64,000 nucleotides of DNA from CAZMGV01 sp964565925 (GTDB taxonomy: Bacteria > JAGRBM01 > JAHCIT01). The notes beneath the pieces were generated by a model that saw nothing but the letters and a program-made list of their open reading frames with translations, did no database searches and had not been told where the DNA came from. The stretch covers positions 62,001 to 126,000 of the forward strand of contig CAZMGV010000014.1 in NCBI GenBank assembly GCA_964565925.1. The letters run 5' to 3'. A program made the translations under genes and the position numbers. Of this stretch, positions 26,553 to 36,002 are shown piece by piece; within the stretch, counting starts at the first letter, position 1, and every line of letters starts with the position of its first letter.

Positions 26553-27332
26553 ATGAAGTTCGCACGTTACCTTGGCCTTTCTTCATTACTTTTCCTCAGC
26601 GCCTGCAAGGGCGGTGAACTTCCCGTCGAAGCGCCGCCGAAGCCGGCGGCGGCTCCGGTCACCATGGAAATCATCAACCCCGAGACCGCCGGACAGATCC
26701 AGGTGACCGTGAAACTGAACGGCCCGGTTCCGGAGCGTAAGCCCGAGCCGGTGAACGCCGAGGCGAGCTGCGGAGCCCACTGGGGCGGCAACCCGCCGCT
26801 CTCGCAGGCGGTGCTGGTGGCGGACGGCCTCGTTCAGAACAGCTTCGTCTACATCAGGCAGGGCCTTAAAAATTACCAGTATCCGGCACCTGAAGGTACC
26901 GTGAAGCTGGATCAGGTGGGCTGCCTGTACACCCCCCGCGTGATCGGCGCCCGGGTGAACCAGCCGGTCGAGATCGCCAACGGCGACGACCTGCTGCACA
27001 ACGTCCATTCGGTCACCCACGCCAATATCCCGTTCAACGTCGCGCAGCCGTTCAAGGGCAAGTCCGATACCAAGCTGTTCGGCAAGCCTGAAGTAATGGT
27101 GAAGACGAAGTGCGACATCCACCCCTGGATGGCCGCCTACATCGGCGTCCTGGACCATCCGTTCTTCGGCGTCTCCGACGACAAGGGCACGCTGACCCTC
27201 AAGGGGGTCCCCCCCGGGGACTACGTGATCGAGGCCTGGCACGAGGTGTTCGGCACCGTCACCCAGAACGTCACCCTTGGGGCCAAGGAACAGAAGGCGG
27301 TCGAGTTCGCCTTCACCTCCGCCGCCAAGTAG
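26553..27332 (+). CDS. Cupredoxin-like copper lipoprotein
   Basis: 259 residues. Lipobox FLSAC (Cys18). Residues about 45-200 look like a plastocyanin-type fold with candidate type 1 copper ligands His149 or His152 (DLLHNVHS), Cys187, His190 and Met193 (KCDIHPWM); Cys73 and Cys124 (VGCLYTPRV) are extra. The last 60 residues (GTLTLKGVPPGDYVIEAWHE) look like a carboxypeptidase-regulatory beta domain. It is probably an envelope electron carrier or copper protein. The frame is open far upstream, but GGGGAG six bases before the ATG at 26553 and the signal peptide fix the start. It lies 104 bases after the SufR-like gene on the same strand. Confidence 0.87.
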   Translation: MKFARYLGLSSLLFLSACKGGELPVEAPPKPAAAPVTMEIINPETAGQIQVTVKLNGPVPERKPEPVNAEASCGAHWGGNPPLSQAVLVADGLVQNSFVYIRQGLKNYQYPAPEGTVKLDQVGCLYTPRVIGARVNQPVEIANGDDLLHNVHSVTHANIPFNVAQPFKGKSDTKLFGKPEVMVKTKCDIHPWMAAYIGVLDHPFFGVSDDKGTLTLKGVPPGDYVIEAWHEVFGTVTQNVTLGAKEQKAVEFAFTSAAK

Positions 27333-27780
27333 CGCCTTTCATTAAAAATCTGAGCCGGAGGGCCCCCCCCTCTGTCCATAACGCGCCGTTCGCCCTGAGC
27401 CTGTCGAAGGGTTGAACGGCCGTTGTGGTTCGACAGGCTCACCACGAACGGGGTTCGTTCTGTGTTTTTCCGTGTTTATCCGTGTCGAAGCGGGCGGTAC
27501 CCCCTCCCCCCTCTCTGTCACTTCATCCGTGTGATCTTCCGCACAACCAGTTTTTCATCTGTTTAATACCTTAACCAGCGGACTCACCCGCCCCTCCACT
27601 AACCCCCGGCAATCGAGCAACGTCCGCGCCGCTTTTCCTAACAACTCCTCTTTTCCAGACAAGGCCCTGAAACGCAGGTGGACCTAAATGAGCCTAAATG
27701 GACCAAGCTGAGTGAATTGGTTTTGAGGAATTACGCGCAGTTAGGGCCTGAGATTTTACAAATTAACGTGACTTTTAATC
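27333..27780. other. 448-base intergenic stretch with a palindromic repeat
   Basis: No convincing gene. It holds the palindromic repeat at 27386-27451, a run of eight C residues near 27363-27370, and short direct repeats of CCTAAATG near 27682-27698. The genes on either side converge here; no classical terminator was seen. Confidence 0.6.
27386..27451. repeat. REP-like interspersed palindrome
   Basis: Arms of 23 bases, 27386-27408 and 27429-27451, agree at 20 positions when one is reverse-complemented; the core is GAGCCTGTCGAA / TTCGACAGGCTC. The mismatching triplet is CCC against TGG. This resembles a palindrome seen between genes in many bacterial genomes. It could act as a terminator or RNA stabiliser for the cupredoxin gene. 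Confidence 0.8.
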
Positions 27781-29040
27781 TCACCCAACCGACCGTCTGA
27801 AAATTTCCACGGGAGAAACGGTCTTCACGCCGGGCACGCACTCCTCGATCTGGAGACGGCAGCGGGCGCAGTCGGTGGCAACGGTTGTGGCGCCTGATTT
27901 CGTGACCATTTCGGCCAGACGCTTGCCGGACTTGAGCGAGTCGTCGTGATTTTCCGTGAGCAGGCCCCACACGGCGCCCGAACCGCAGCAGTCGGAGTCG
28001 AGCCGCTGGCAGTCGGTGCCCGGCACGACTTTGAGCAGGTTCGATCCGGCGCTGTCGGACCTGAGTGACCGCGACGCGCACGAGGCGTGGTAGACGATTT
28101 TCTCTGTCACTTCGCTTACCGGCGGCGGCAGATCGCCCGCCGTCCGGAGCTTCCAGAGGTACGGCAACAGTTCCGCCGATTTTTCAGCCGCCGCCAGCAG
28201 TGCGGAATCCGCCCCTGTGCCCAGAACTGTTTTTGAGTGCTGCTTCACCATCAGCGCGCAGTGCGGGTCGCCGGTCACGACCGTCATTCCCTGCTGCTGG
28301 TACCGATCGAAGGCGGCGAGCAGCGTTTTCAGTTCAGCCGATGCGCCGCTCGCCAAACCCAATTCGTACTGCGTGTGGCCGCAGTTCTGGGGTTCCATGA
28401 CAACCACTTCGTAACCGGCTTTCTCAAGCAGCTCGATGGCGGCCCTGGAATCTCCGGTCGCGTAGTAGTGGCCGCCGCAACCGGCGTAGTAGGCGATCTT
28501 CCCTTTCGATCCTGACGTTACCGATTTCGGACGCGACTTGAACCAGTTGCCCAGCGTCTCAGTCGTGAACGGCGGCAGCTTCGCACGCCGGTCGATTCCG
28601 CTGAACTTTTCCAGCAATGCCCGGAACCAGCCCATCCGGGCGAGGAAGTTCATGACCGGCGCAAACAGACGGGCGAGCCGCCCCGCCTTGCCCGGATCGA
28701 TGAGCCAACTGCTGGATTGTTTCGCGTCCGGCTTTGCAGCAGCTTCCACCTTCCGGCTCCAGCTGATGGCCGACCAGTCGAACCCGATCGGGCAGGCGGT
28801 CACGCACCGCTGGCACTGGAAGCACCGGTCGAGGAACCGCCCGGTTTCCGCGGCCGGTACCGCACCATCGCGGAACACGTCGCGCCGGTCCAGCAGTTCG
28901 AACAGGTTCACGAACGCCGGGCAGAAGTCGCGGCAGATCGTGCAGCCCGAGCATGTCTCGGCCATCTCGGTGACGTCACCGTAGCGGCGGCCGAACTCCG
29001 GGTCGCCTTCGGCAGGCGACTGGACAGGTTCCAGACTCAT
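27781..29040 (-). CDS. CCG-domain iron-sulfur oxidoreductase subunit (GlpC/GlcF/HdrD-like)
   Basis: 419 residues. Two ferredoxin clusters near the N-terminus: CSGCTICRDFCP and CFQCQRCVTACP. The rest has two cysteine-rich CCG domains: the first around YYAGCGGHYYATG and PQNCGHTQ, the second around ASCASRSL and DSDCCGSGAVWG. Such subunits pass electrons from a flavin dehydrogenase to quinones or to a disulfide. No flavoprotein partner gene is adjacent, so the substrate is unknown. The ATG at 29040 lacks a clear ribosome site. Confidence 0.88.
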   Translation of the reverse strand: MSLEPVQSPAEGDPEFGRRYGDVTEMAETCSGCTICRDFCPAFVNLFELLDRRDVFRDGAVPAAETGRFLDRCFQCQRCVTACPIGFDWSAISWSRKVEAAAKPDAKQSSSWLIDPGKAGRLARLFAPVMNFLARMGWFRALLEKFSGIDRRAKLPPFTTETLGNWFKSRPKSVTSGSKGKIAYYAGCGGHYYATGDSRAAIELLEKAGYEVVVMEPQNCGHTQYELGLASGASAELKTLLAAFDRYQQQGMTVVTGDPHCALMVKQHSKTVLGTGADSALLAAAEKSAELLPYLWKLRTAGDLPPPVSEVTEKIVYHASCASRSLRSDSAGSNLLKVVPGTDCQRLDSDCCGSGAVWGLLTENHDDSLKSGKRLAEMVTKSGATTVATDCARCRLQIEECVPGVKTVSPVEIFRRSVG

Positions 29041-29072
29041 AAGGGGGAGTATAGCGCGGAAATACCGGAGAA

Positions 29073-29150
29073 TGTCATGCCGAGCGCAGCCGAGGCATCT
29101 CCTTCAGGAGACCCCTCCGCTGCGCGCTACGCGCTCCGGTCGGGGTGACA
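29073..29150. repeat. Interspersed palindromic repeat with internal hairpins
   Basis: Outer arms TGTCATGCCGAGCG (29073-29086) and CGGTCGGGGTGACA (29137-29150) pair at 11 of 14 positions; an inner hairpin has TCTCC/GGAGA with flanking GAGG/CCTC. It fills the gap between the pssA stop and the Fe-S gene start. Similar GTCATxCCGAGCG...GGGGTGACA elements are common between genes in many bacteria. Confidence 0.7.
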
Positions 29151-29160
29151 AGTATTTTCT

Positions 29161-30111
29161 TTATTTCCCGTTCGCGGGCGGAACAGGGTCTTCGTCGACA
29201 TCATCGTCGTCGAACTCGTCGTCGTCCGGCGGGTCCGGAACGGCGTCGGCGCCCTCGGGCAGTACTTCCTTGCGGGGCCGGACGCCGGAGATCAGCCAGG
29301 TGAAGATCTGCGTGAGCGCATAGGCATAGCCGATGCTCAGCATCATGATTTCCGGATAGAGATAGAGCGTCGCCAGCACGACGATAAAGAGCGGAAGCAC
29401 GATGAACGGCTTCTTGTCGCGGAAGTTGATGTCCTTGTAGGTCCGGAACGGGACCTCGCTCACCATCAGGAACCCGGCGAAGAACACGAGCCCGACGAAG
29501 AACGGGTGGCGGACGGTGCCTTCGATGGAGGTGAGCCCCAGCGTCTGCTCGAAAAACTCCGGGTAGCGCTGGTGAACGATGATCGGCGTCATGACGAGCC
29601 CGGCGGCGGCCGGCGACGGAACGCCCAGGAAATACGTGGATTCAGCCTTGTCCGTGGCGCCGACGTTGAACCGGGCGAGCCGGATCGCCGCGCAGGCGAC
29701 ATAGATGAACGCCGCCACCCAGCCCCACTGTCCGTAAGAGCGGAGCACCCAGTGGTAGGCGAGCAGCGCCGGAGCGACGCCGAAACTGAGCAGATCAGCC
29801 AGGGAATCGAAGTTCATGCCGAAAGCGCTGGTCGTCTTCGTCATGCGGGCGACGCGGCCGTCCAGCCCGTCGAACACCATCGCGATCACGATCGCCCAGC
29901 AGGCCTCCTTAAACCGGAGGTCCATGGACGACATGATGGAATAGAAACCGGCGAACATCGCCGTCGTGGTGAAGGCGGCCGGAAGGATATAGATGCCGCG
30001 CTTGCGCGCGACGGAACCGAGCCGCCTGCGCCGCTCGCGCAGCGCTCGAAATGGTCCTCTGGGTGTCGCTCCGGCCGGTTCAGCCACAGAACTGCTCCGT
30101 TTCCCGATCAA
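29161..30111 (-). CDS. pssA: CDP-diacylglycerol--serine O-phosphatidyltransferase
   Basis: 316 residues, longer than the core enzyme because of a basic N-terminal tail (about 1-38) and an acidic C-terminal tail (DPPDDDEFDDDDVDEDP). The CDP-alcohol phosphotransferase signature is intact: DGLDGRVARMTKTTSAFG followed by DSLADLLSFG. About eight hydrophobic segments. It joins serine to CDP-diacylglycerol at the inner membrane to make phosphatidylserine, the precursor of phosphatidylethanolamine. It lies 28 bases after ilvC on the same strand. No psd gene is in view. Confidence 0.92.
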   Translation of the reverse strand: MIGKRSSSVAEPAGATPRGPFRALRERRRRLGSVARKRGIYILPAAFTTTAMFAGFYSIMSSMDLRFKEACWAIVIAMVFDGLDGRVARMTKTTSAFGMNFDSLADLLSFGVAPALLAYHWVLRSYGQWGWVAAFIYVACAAIRLARFNVGATDKAESTYFLGVPSPAAAGLVMTPIIVHQRYPEFFEQTLGLTSIEGTVRHPFFVGLVFFAGFLMVSEVPFRTYKDINFRDKKPFIVLPLFIVVLATLYLYPEIMMLSIGYAYALTQIFTWLISGVRPRKEVLPEGADAVPDPPDDDEFDDDDVDEDPVPPANGK

Positions 30112-30139
30112 AGGGTTGGATCAAGTGGCTATTATACGG

Positions 30140-31156
<1,017 letters not shown>

Positions 31157-31210
31157 TTTGGGTCTCTCCATGCACGCCCGTTTATTCCGTCAGCGTGTGA
31201 CTATTCGGCC

Positions 31211-31249
31211 CTCCCCTTTGCCACAGCCCACCGGCTGCGGGCAAGGGAG
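31211..31249 (-). promoter_or_regulatory. Extended hairpin between nusB and ilvC
   Basis: Read on the minus strand, CTCCCTTGCC pairs with GGCAAAGGGGAG (two-base bulge) around an inner CAGCC/GGCTG stem with loop GGTG. It begins four bases after the nusB stop. There is no T run, so it is more likely a processing or stability structure than an intrinsic terminator. Confidence 0.5.
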
Positions 31250-31252
31250 CCC

Positions 31253-31750
31253 TTAACTCTTTTGTGAGGCCGGTCTGGGCCGGTCCGGCTTGCGGGATTT
31301 GAGGTCCATGTCCTGGACCATCTTGCTGAGCAGGCCGTTCACGAACGACGCCGTCTCGCTGTCGCCGAACAGGGCGGCCAGATCGATCGCCTCGTTCATT
31401 GTTACGTCGACCGGAATGTCCGGCATGAACATCATTTCGTAGGCCGCGAGCCGCAGGATGTTGCGGTCGATGACGGCCATGCGGTCCAGCCGCTGGCGGC
31501 TCGCGTATTTCACCACGGCCTCGTCGATCTCGTCGCGGTGATCGACCACGCCCTGGGTCAGCTGGACGGCGAACGCCCTCACGGTGCCCGAGATTTTCTG
31601 CTCCCCGGTGCGGGGACGGTTCACGATCTCCGCCACCGGGGCCGGATTCAGGTCAAGTTCGTAGAGCGCCTTCACCGCTTCTTCGCGGGCGCGCCTGCGT
31701 TTACTGATGCGGAAATAGGGGCGCTGGGCGGGTTCGGACGGCTTCACCAT
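31253..31750 (-). CDS. nusB: Transcription antitermination protein NusB
   Basis: 165 residues, all-helical. SKRRRAREEAVKALYELDLN is the usual N-terminal RNA-binding region, followed by VDHRDEIDEAV, RMAVIDRNILRLAAYEM and the IPVDVTMNEAIDLAALFG signature near the C-terminus. NusB binds boxA RNA with NusE in rRNA antitermination. The frame extends to 31822, inside ribH; the ATG at 31750, 11 bases after the ribH stop, fits the family best though it has no Shine-Dalgarno site, so translation is probably coupled to ribH. The ribH-nusB pair is widespread. Confidence 0.95.
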   Translation of the reverse strand: MVKPSEPAQRPYFRISKRRRAREEAVKALYELDLNPAPVAEIVNRPRTGEQKISGTVRAFAVQLTQGVVDHRDEIDEAVVKYASRQRLDRMAVIDRNILRLAAYEMMFMPDIPVDVTMNEAIDLAALFGDSETASFVNGLLSKMVQDMDLKSRKPDRPRPASQKS

Positions 31751-31761
31751 GGATGGGTGTT

Positions 31762-32238
31762 TCAGGAGGGAAGGGATTTGTAGAGGTCGGCCATCTCGAT
31801 AGCCGTGACCGCCGCTTCCCATCCCTTGTTGCCCGCCTTGGACCCGGCGCGCTCGATGGCCTGTTCGATATTGTCGGTGGTCAGCACGCCGATAGAGACG
31901 GGCACCTTCGAGCTGGACGCCTGGCTGGCGACACCCTTGAACACTTCGCCCGCGATGAGGTCGAAATGGATCGTTCCGCCCCGGATCAGCGCCCCGAGCA
32001 CGATCACGGCCGACGGCTTGATCCCCTTGGATTCCAGCACCCGGCCCAGCGCGATCGGGAGTTCATAGGCGCCCGGCACCCGGACGATGGTGATCTTGTC
32101 TTCGCTGGCGCCGTGGCGCACGAGCGCGTCGATGGCGCCCTCCAGCAGCCGTTCCGTGATAAAGCTGTTCCAGCGGCTCACGAGGATCACGAAAGACATC
32201 CCCGTCGCAACCAGCTTTCCTTCGTAGACTTTCGGCAT
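31762..32238 (-). CDS. ribH: 6,7-dimethyl-8-ribityllumazine synthase
   Basis: 158 residues. Joins the butanone phosphate and the pyrimidine intermediate in riboflavin synthesis. Family signatures: VSRWNSFITERLLEGA, VRVPGAYELPIAL, GALIRGGTIHFDLIAGEVFKG and SIGVLTTDNIEQA. The ATG at 32238 has GGGAG nine bases upstream; the frame is open ten codons further. No ribBA or ribE is in view and I saw no FMN riboswitch in the 246 bases upstream, so riboflavin genes appear split in this genome. Confidence 0.96.
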   Translation of the reverse strand: MPKVYEGKLVATGMSFVILVSRWNSFITERLLEGAIDALVRHGASEDKITIVRVPGAYELPIALGRVLESKGIKPSAVIVLGALIRGGTIHFDLIAGEVFKGVASQASSSKVPVSIGVLTTDNIEQAIERAGSKAGNKGWEAAVTAIEMADLYKSLPS

Positions 32239-32484
32239 ATTCCAGACTCCCGCTCGAACCGGCTTCAAAACCGGCCCAGACGCGACACTAACCTATCTTC
32301 TTTGGCCTTGCATGGGCGCCACCACGGGCCCCGCATGACCGAAGTGCGACTTTATATGGTCAGGGGTTCCGGAAGGCAAGAACCGGTTTTGGCGAAAAAC
32401 AGTTGCCCGGTTCCGCTTCCGTCCTCTACCCTCGGATCGTTCGGCACCCGAATCCTGTTTCAAACCGCTGGAGAAACTCCTGTT

Positions 32485-33171
32485 ATGCGTCGTTCCTCTA
32501 ATAAATCCGCTCTCGCATCTGCCTCCGTTCTCGCAACCCTGATGCTCGCCGCCCCGGCCCTTACACCGGCGGTCACGGCCGTCCGGGCCCAGCTCAGCCT
32601 GCAGGCCACGCCCGAGGGCATGGCGGCGGACATCCGCGCCAACAACATGGAAACGGCTCCGGGAATCATCAAGGACGCGCCGAAAATGGCCGATTCCACT
32701 GCATCCACCGTCCTGATTGCGGCCCTTCAGCCGGGCGTGGACAAGTCGCTCCGGTCGGCGGCCATCGATGCGGCTTATAAATCGAAACCGTCAGTGACCG
32801 AGAAGGTGCTCGGCGAAGTGATGGCCAACGGCGAAACAGACGAAAAGACCGACATCCTGAAGAAGATCAATAAGCTCCAGCAGGACACGCAGATCACCCT
32901 GCTGGCACGCGCCTTTAAAGACCGGGCGGCCCGGGTGAAGGAAGAAGCGGTTAAAGCGGCCGCCAAGATGCCCGACAAGATCAAGGTCGAACTCTACCGC
33001 TCCGCAGCCAAGATCGAGGAGAGCATGATCCGTGTAAAGGTCATGGAAGACACGATTAACCTCGACCGGGCGGGTGCCTACACGGTTCTGGATGCGTTCA
33101 AATCGGAGCGCGACCCCAAGGTCACGGCCGTCATGGAGAAGGTCCGCACCAAGCACAAGATCGATAAATAG
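32485..33171 (+). CDS. Secreted alpha-helical repeat protein of unknown function
   Basis: 228 residues. Clear signal peptide (about 1-35, cleavage likely after VRAQ or nearby). The mature protein is made of repeated charged/hydrophobic helices of about 30-35 residues (TASTVLIAALQP, TEKVLGEVMANG, ITLLARAFKDRA, KVELYRSAAKIEES), which suggests an alpha-solenoid of the HEAT/ARM kind, but the repeats are degenerate. The frame is open far upstream; the ATG at 32485 with GGAGAA upstream and the signal peptide settle the start. It precedes the gspLMN genes by 149 bases. Confidence 0.8.
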   Translation: MRRSSNKSALASASVLATLMLAAPALTPAVTAVRAQLSLQATPEGMAADIRANNMETAPGIIKDAPKMADSTASTVLIAALQPGVDKSLRSAAIDAAYKSKPSVTEKVLGEVMANGETDEKTDILKKINKLQQDTQITLLARAFKDRAARVKEEAVKAAAKMPDKIKVELYRSAAKIEESMIRVKVMEDTINLDRAGAYTVLDAFKSERDPKVTAVMEKVRTKHKIDK

Positions 33172-33225
33172 CGGCCGGGGAAACCGGTCACCGCCATGAT
33201 CCGGTCACATTAAGCTCATTTCATC

Positions 33226-33286
33226 TTAAACCTGATTTAACCTATTGAAATTGTTTGACTTATCCATCACTGAGTCTTTAGGTTAA
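33226..33286. promoter_or_regulatory. AT-rich promoter region of gspLMN with three copies of a TTWAACCT motif
   Basis: TTAAACCTG (33226-33234) and TTTAACCTA (33236-33244) are direct copies; TAGGTTAA (33279-33286) is the inverted copy. A candidate promoter has TTGACT at 33255-33260 and TAGGTT at 33279-33284 (18-base spacer), so the inverted copy would cover the -10. A repressor or activator site is plausible. Confidence 0.4.
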
Positions 33287-33320
33287 GTAAATTACTTTCA
33301 TTCGGAGTCCGGCCTAAAGT

Positions 33321-35456
33321 ATGCCGATTGAATTCACGGCGGTTGAGCTAAACCACTGGGGTATCCGGTGGGTGAAAGTCGGCGCCACGCTCCGAACGCT
33401 CGAACTCGTCGAAGCGGCGCAGGTCGCGCTCGATCCCCTGCCCCAGTCCGGCGAGGTCATCGAAGAAGCGGCCGCACCCGTCGAAGGCGAGGAAGCGGCC
33501 GGTACCGGCACGGACGAAGATAAAGAAGAAAACGAAGAGACCGAAGGCGAAGAAGCCGAAGCGCCCGAACCGGTGCCGGCCAGCGCTCGCCCCGACGACG
33601 ACGGAATGGCTCCGTGGAGCGAGATCGAACGGCGCCAGATCGCCACGCTCCGCCGGCTCGTCGCCGAAGGACATATCCCGCACGAGTTCGTGATCACGGC
33701 GATCCCGGGCGCGGCCGTCACCGCGCGCCTGGCGAGTTTCCCCTTCGACAAGCGCGCGAAGATCGAGCAGGTTCTCAAGACCGAGGTCGACAGCCGGCTT
33801 CCCTATGACATCGACGACGTCATCACGGATTTCGTGATGATCGGCAAGCTGGGCGCCGAACCCGCCGACGAGGACGACACCACGACGGCGGTACTCGCTT
33901 TCGCGGCCTTCAAGGGTGCTGTCGGCCGCACCCTGCGCCTGTTCCGCGCGGCCGGGATCGAACTCCGCCAGATCGACACGCAGCCGGTGGCGCTGGCCGC
34001 CCTGCCCGGTTCCGCCATACCCGATGGCCCGCAGCTGCGCGTGTTCCTGGGCGAGCGCGAAACCACCGCGTCGGTGGTCGACAAGGGACTCCCCATTTTC
34101 GTCCGCACCGTTCCGATGGGTTTCCTGCATTCGGTCAGCAAGTGGGAAGCGCCGGAAGAAAAGCGCGAGCAGTATGTCCGGTCGCTGGAGGACCCGTCGT
34201 TCCAGCTTCCGCCGGAAGAGCCCCGGCCCGACCTCACGGCCTTCCTGACCCGGATCCGCAAGGACCTCACCGCCACGGCGCGGGGATTCGAGGCTCAGTA
34301 TTCGGCCACGCTCAGTTCCGTCATCTGGTTCGGACCCGGTGCGCGGGACCCGCACATCCTGGAACGGCTATCGGAGAATTTCCCGGTTCCGGCGGGAGCC
34401 TTTACCCCCGACGCCGAATCGCTCGGCGCGCTCGCCTTCCCCTACGACCGCCCGGTTGAGCTCTGGTCCGGCGTGAATGCGATGGCGCTGCGGCTTGCGC
34501 GGCCGGACAAATGCCCGGTCGGCATCAACCTCAGACGTGAAGAGTTTTCCTACCGTTCCCGCTTCCGCGACCTCGGCGAGAAGCTGCTGCCGGCGACCTA
34601 TTTCCTCGTCGCCGTGGTGCTCATGTACGTGATCTCGACGATGGTCGAGATCCGTTCGCTCCAGGAGAAACTGGCCGAGAGCCGTATCCGGGTGGCGGAC
34701 GCCTACCGGCAGAGTACGGGCAAGGACCTCGCCGACTACAGCACGGCGACGAGCGGTCTGCAGTCCGAACTCGCGGTGAAAGAGCGCCTCCTCGAAGTGA
34801 TGAGCGAGATCAGCGGCGTCTCCATCCTGAATCACCTGGCGGAGATTTCCCGTACGGTGAAACCCGAGGTCACGATCGACACCGACAGCCTGTCGGTGGA
34901 AAAAGACCGTGTGATCCTCGACGCGCGCACGGCCGACTACAACACGCTGGGCCTTATCGAGGGCTACTTCACGAAACATCCGTTCTACCGGAAGTCGGAA
35001 GTCCGGAACACGCGCCGCCTGCCGGACGGCAAGGTCGGGTTCCGGATGGAACTCTATATGAGTTCGGAAGAGGAACAGGCCAAAGCCCTCGAGCAGCAGA
35101 AGAAGTCCGGAGCCGCGTCCGGCACCGGGACTGACGCCGCCGGAGACCAGCCGGGCGCAGGACAGCCGTCCGGCACCGGGACGGGAGATGCTTCGCCGGA
35201 AGACCAGGCCGACAAGGACGTCCCGGCCGACGCCAGGACCCAGCCCTCGCTGGCTCCGGTACCCCAGCCACCGGCGCCTCAGGCTCCCGTAGAACCGCCG
35301 GTGCCTCAGGGCGTGCCGGTTACCCAGCCCGCGGCACCGCCGGCACCACCCGTGCCTCCGTCCCGCCCCATGCCGCCCCCGCCGCCTCAGCGGCCCGGCG
35401 GGATGGCGCCCGGGCAGCCGTGGAACCCGCGTACCCCCGCCAGAGGGAGCCGCTGA
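33321..35456 (+). CDS. gspL: GspL/PilM-like type II secretion inner-membrane protein
   Basis: 711 residues, much longer than classical GspL (about 400). An actin-like cytoplasmic part (about 1-400) resembles GspL/PilM, interrupted near residues 50-95 by a very acidic insert (DEDKEENEETEGEEAEAPE). One membrane helix about 418-440 (ATYFLVAVVLMYVISTMV), then a periplasmic ferredoxin-like region, then a tail from about 590 rich in Gly, Pro and Ala with runs of prolines. GspL links the secretion ATPase GspE to the periplasmic ring. It is followed directly by gspM (three bases) and gspN; no gspC-K genes are in the window. Confidence 0.85.
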   Translation: MPIEFTAVELNHWGIRWVKVGATLRTLELVEAAQVALDPLPQSGEVIEEAAAPVEGEEAAGTGTDEDKEENEETEGEEAEAPEPVPASARPDDDGMAPWSEIERRQIATLRRLVAEGHIPHEFVITAIPGAAVTARLASFPFDKRAKIEQVLKTEVDSRLPYDIDDVITDFVMIGKLGAEPADEDDTTTAVLAFAAFKGAVGRTLRLFRAAGIELRQIDTQPVALAALPGSAIPDGPQLRVFLGERETTASVVDKGLPIFVRTVPMGFLHSVSKWEAPEEKREQYVRSLEDPSFQLPPEEPRPDLTAFLTRIRKDLTATARGFEAQYSATLSSVIWFGPGARDPHILERLSENFPVPAGAFTPDAESLGALAFPYDRPVELWSGVNAMALRLARPDKCPVGINLRREEFSYRSRFRDLGEKLLPATYFLVAVVLMYVISTMVEIRSLQEKLAESRIRVADAYRQSTGKDLADYSTATSGLQSELAVKERLLEVMSEISGVSILNHLAEISRTVKPEVTIDTDSLSVEKDRVILDARTADYNTLGLIEGYFTKHPFYRKSEVRNTRRLPDGKVGFRMELYMSSEEEQAKALEQQKKSGAASGTGTDAAGDQPGAGQPSGTGTGDASPEDQADKDVPADARTQPSLAPVPQPPAPQAPVEPPVPQGVPVTQPAAPPAPPVPPSRPMPPPPPQRPGGMAPGQPWNPRTPARGSR

Positions 35457-35459
35457 GCC

Positions 35460-35999
35460 ATGTTTGACCGCCTGCAGCCCCGCGAGAAAGCGCTGATCAT
35501 CGGCATGATGGTGCTGATGCTCGTGACCATGTTCGCACTGTTCATTTTCTTCACCGGCAAGAAGCGCTCGCAGCTTCAGGACAAGATCGATGCGGCCAAC
35601 AGCGACGTGGAGATGATCCGCAAGACCGGCCAGCGGATGAAGGAGATCGACGCCTCGCTCGGGTCCGTCAAGCTGCCGACCGGGGCGACGTGCGACCGGA
35701 ACCTGTACGGCTCGATCGAAAGCCTTGCGCGCCGCGAGGGGATCAACGATCTCACGATCCGGCCGCTGCAGACCCAGGACAACGAGTATCTGGACGAGCA
35801 GTCGGTGGAAATCGAAGTCCGCAAGGTGGCCGTGCTCAACCTCGTCAACTTCCTTTATGCGATCGACAAGGCCCCGCAGGCCTACCGCTCATGGCGTTTC
35901 AACGTCCGGCGCCGCTTCGACGACGCCAACATGCTCGACGCCCGGTTCCAGGTGTCCCTCTTCTGCGGCAAGCAGGCCGCCGAAACGGAGAGCCAGTAA
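35460..35999 (+). CDS. gspM: GspM-like type II secretion protein
   Basis: 179 residues: a short cytoplasmic start, one membrane helix (about 11-33, ALIIGMMVLMLVTMFALFIFF), a coiled region (KKRSQLQDKIDAANSDVEMIRK) and a small periplasmic alpha/beta domain (SVEIEVRKVAVLNLVNFLY). This is the size and layout of GspM, partner of GspL in the inner-membrane platform. Assignment rests mainly on layout and position between gspL and gspN, as GspM sequences diverge strongly. Confidence 0.8.
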   Translation: MFDRLQPREKALIIGMMVLMLVTMFALFIFFTGKKRSQLQDKIDAANSDVEMIRKTGQRMKEIDASLGSVKLPTGATCDRNLYGSIESLARREGINDLTIRPLQTQDNEYLDEQSVEIEVRKVAVLNLVNFLYAIDKAPQAYRSWRFNVRRRFDDANMLDARFQVSLFCGKQAAETESQ

Positions 36000-36002
36000 G
36001 CC

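Noticed and set aside
27363..27370. Run of eight C residues
   Set aside because: Non-coding; may even be an assembly uncertainty. No function supported.
31753..32484. Plus-strand open frame extending upstream of the secreted helical protein
   Set aside because: It is antisense to ribH and nusB; the signal peptide and GGAGAA mark the true start at 32485.
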